DNA from: Prevotellaceae bacterium UBA4361
GTDB lineage: Bacteria > Bacteroidota > Bacteroidia > Bacteroidales > Bacteroidaceae
Length of the DNA: 61,163 bases
Assembly: GCA_002393575.1 (NCBI GenBank)
Contig: DGSN01000083.1
Span: forward strand, 1-61,163
Direction: 5' to 3'
Under the pieces are notes generated by a model. That model did not search any database. It saw only the letters and a list, made by a program, of their open reading frames with translations, and was not told where the DNA came from. The first letter of the stretch is position 1. Every line of letters begins with the position of its first letter. The position numbers and the translations under genes were made by a program. This document shows, in pieces, positions 59,368 through 61,163 of this stretch.

Positions 59368-59396
59368 TCGTTTCGTTGTCAATCTTTATAAGATGA

Positions 59397-60587
59397 TTAC
59401 TTAATGCCCATAAAATCACTTAGGGGCTTAATCTTAGCTATGTAAGTGTTACTAGATTCCTTCAGGTTTGGCAACTGTTTAAATGGTATAGGCTTTGTAT
59501 TATCAAAATGCAAAACTATATAGTATGGAGCATGGGATGGCTGAAATCCATATTCTTCCAAGGTCTCTTTAGTCCAAATATTAAACCGTCCTTTTGATTT
59601 CAATTTGAAGAGTTGACAATCCTCACCATTTGTATGAAGGAGTACATATGATAATCTTTCAAAACCAGGAGTGATACAAAGAGAACCTTTAGAGTCACCG
59701 GCTCGCAGATAGCAAATACCTGTTTCTATCATTTTTTCTTTTAATCCTTTGCGGCAATGATTAACCATCACTGTTACTTCTTCTGGATTCTCTGACATTT
59801 TTTTTAGATATTTGTCAGCGATAACGGGATCTTCAATTTCCTGTTTCCTGCGAATGCCATAAGACAAATATTCAACACTTTGGTCAATGCCGATAAATTT
59901 ACGCCCAAGAAGATTTGCCGCAATACCAGTAGTGCAACTGCCTGCGAAAGGGTCTAAGATGGTATCGCCAGCGTGTGTTGAAGCAAGGATAATTTTGTAA
60001 AGAAGACGAAGCGGTTTTTGAGTTGGATGCTTGCCACATTTCCTTTCCCAACTACTTGGTGTTGGTATTTTCCATACATCAGTTAAAGGCTTCCCTCCAT
60101 TAAGTTGAGTCATTAACTCGTAATTGTAACAATGTCTCCCATGAAGTGACTTTCTTGCCCAAACCAAAATTTCTGTAGAGAAGGTTAGATGTTGACCATC
60201 TGCAATTTCATGTGGGTTAGATTTCTGCCACGATACAAGATTTATAATTTTGAAACCATTGTCAACAAGGATACGTTCTACAGAAAAAATATTATGAAAT
60301 GTGCCTGAAATCCAAATTGTGGCATTTTGCTTCATTTTAGAACGCACTGCACGAATCCACTGCAAATTGAAATTATCAATCTCCTCGACAGATCGGCATC
60401 TATCCCATACGCCTTTCTCAAATGACACATTACGACCTGCAATGTCCATCTTCCTACCACTTGATAAAAAGTACGGAGGATCTGCAAATACCAAATCTAA
60501 ACTATTATCGTCTAATTGATCAATAAGAGTTAAACTATCTCCGCTATAGATGCAGAAATCATTGCAGTAGAAATACGGTATGAGCAT
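59397..60587 (-). CDS. Type II DNA adenine/cytosine-N4 methyltransferase, beta class
   Basis: 396 residues. Catalytic motif IV DPPY (36-39) comes before the AdoMet motif I (LDPFAGSCTTG, about 211-221), the order of beta-class enzymes. Motif I reads FAGSCTT where FAGSGTT is usual, so Cys218 replaces Gly. KHPTQKPLRLL (motif X) precedes it. The C-terminal 130 residues are a separate domain, perhaps for target recognition. Its start abuts the stop of the upstream restriction gene (60588), so the two form an operon. It methylates the cognate site to protect host DNA. Site unknown. Confidence 0.9.
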   Translation of the reverse strand: MLIPYFYCNDFCIYSGDSLTLIDQLDDNSLDLVFADPPYFLSSGRKMDIAGRNVSFEKGVWDRCRSVEEIDNFNLQWIRAVRSKMKQNATIWISGTFHNIFSVERILVDNGFKIINLVSWQKSNPHEIADGQHLTFSTEILVWARKSLHGRHCYNYELMTQLNGGKPLTDVWKIPTPSSWERKCGKHPTQKPLRLLYKIILASTHAGDTILDPFAGSCTTGIAANLLGRKFIGIDQSVEYLSYGIRRKQEIEDPVIADKYLKKMSENPEEVTVMVNHCRKGLKEKMIETGICYLRAGDSKGSLCITPGFERLSYVLLHTNGEDCQLFKLKSKGRFNIWTKETLEEYGFQPSHAPYYIVLHFDNTKPIPFKQLPNLKESSNTYIAKIKPLSDFMGIK

Positions 60588-61163
60588 TTAATTATCTTCG
60601 TCTTCGTAATTAAATTCCACCTTACTTTGGAGGATGATTTCTTTGAGAATATCAGGAACCATATTCCGTTCATCCAATTCCACAAGGTAATTCTTCAATT
60701 TAGGTATATTGATTATTTCCTCAATACAGTTTATATAATCATTAACCACTTTTTGAACCACATAGGTCTTAAGAGCATCTGTCTTAAGCTTTTTCATTAA
60801 ATCTTCCTTAGACTCCTCTGACTTAATTACAAAAGATAATGGATATCGTTCAATTTTTTCTATATCAAGAAAGTACTTTTTGAAGTCTAATGTTTCTGTA
60901 ACTTGAAAGAAACGTCCCAAAGGCTTCATGACGAAGTCTATACCCCCATCATTTGCATTAGTTCTTCCGGTTTTGTAAAGATGTAAATAATCTTTTGTGA
61001 GTTTTTCTATTTCTGGAGTGTACCCCCAATAGATTTCAATGTCTTTATAATAGAATTTGAGTATTGAATAACTTACAATCTCAAACAATCTTGCATCAAC
61101 ATTTGGAGCAAGAAGGGACATTATAAAGTCGGTTACCCCAGCCGTGTCATCAGCATCAATGTT
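60588..61163 (-). CDS. Type II restriction endonuclease, N-terminus beyond window edge
   Basis: The frame is open to the window edge, adding NIDADDTAGVTDFI before the first internal Met at 61121, so the gene is cut. The visible 191 residues include GGIDFVMKPLGRFFQVTE, which fits a PD-(D/E)xK-type core (Asp, then a Q-V-T-E strand). The neighbouring methyltransferase starts on the next base, which strongly supports a restriction partner. The DNA is AT-rich compared with the rest, suggesting transfer. The family is not recognised further. Confidence 0.75.
   Translation of the reverse strand, partial: NIDADDTAGVTDFIMSLLAPNVDARLFEIVSYSILKFYYKDIEIYWGYTPEIEKLTKDYLHLYKTGRTNANDGGIDFVMKPLGRFFQVTETLDFKKYFLDIEKIERYPLSFVIKSEESKEDLMKKLKTDALKTYVVQKVVNDYINCIEEIINIPKLKNYLVELDERNMVPDILKEIILQSKVEFNYEDEDN

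Overview
The window looks like chromosome of a Prevotella-like member of the Bacteroidales. Evidence from the sequence: gene starts lack Shine-Dalgarno sites; several genes have the Bacteroidetes promoter pair (TTTG, then about 19-20 bp, then TAnnTTTG); secreted proteins end in a short tail of the type GIYIRGGKKYLVK; and the gene families are typical (BspA-type leucine-rich repeats, GH97, DUF4105, DUF3109, DUF4250, DUF4954, HU-related protein). No rRNA, phage or complete transposon is visible.

Layout. 1-6.4 kb: the tail of an unknown gene, a GH97 glycosidase and a PagL-like lipid A deacylase, separated by long repeat-rich gaps that include a 118-bp tandem array and a MITE-like element. 6.4-11.4 kb: a DUF4105 membrane protein, an AT-rich surface protein, a 61-residue peptide, a palindromic repeat array and a dockerin protein. 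11.6-20 kb: a D-Ala-D-Ala dipeptidase, a sigma-factor operon, a BNR_4 protein, two LRR_5 proteins and a succinate/acetate CoA-transferase. 20.6-27 kb: HflX, DUF4954 and an M16 protease. 27-31.4 kb: a reverse-strand operon (GT2, DUF4250, EamA transporter, cupin, DUF3109) preceded by a GT4 glycosyltransferase. 31.7-43.5 kb: an AraC-type protein, tRNA-Asn, a GH106 rhamnosidase, an S41 protease, a CE8 pectinesterase, a Na/Pi cotransporter and a nucleoside kinase. 43.6-52.5 kb: a secreted zincin-like protein, an ABC exporter, RNase H, ArgS and an AAA ATPase/DUF4435 pair resembling the PARIS defence architecture. 52.9-57.4 kb: a reverse-strand operon of VTC-type polyphosphate polymerase, DUF4956 membrane protein, DUF2490 barrel, small secreted protein and Cthe_2159-type beta-helix. 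58-61 kb: an HU-related protein, a decayed HTH gene and a type II restriction-modification pair cut by the window edge.

Several enzymes (GH106, CE8, BNR_4, GH97, Cthe_2159-like) fit pectin or plant-polysaccharide breakdown, but they are scattered and no SusC/SusD pair is present. The CoA-transferase fits succinate/propionate/acetate fermentation.

The most unusual signal is non-coding. Four dispersed copies of a ~100-bp element each carry exactly four CGAGGGCTCG decamers at an exact 22-bp period, with individual decamers inverted in some copies. Each copy lies roughly 100-200 bp upstream of a forward gene's promoter. Many other intergenic gaps hold hairpins built from a repeated short word and its reverse complement. 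Several of these share a loop core.
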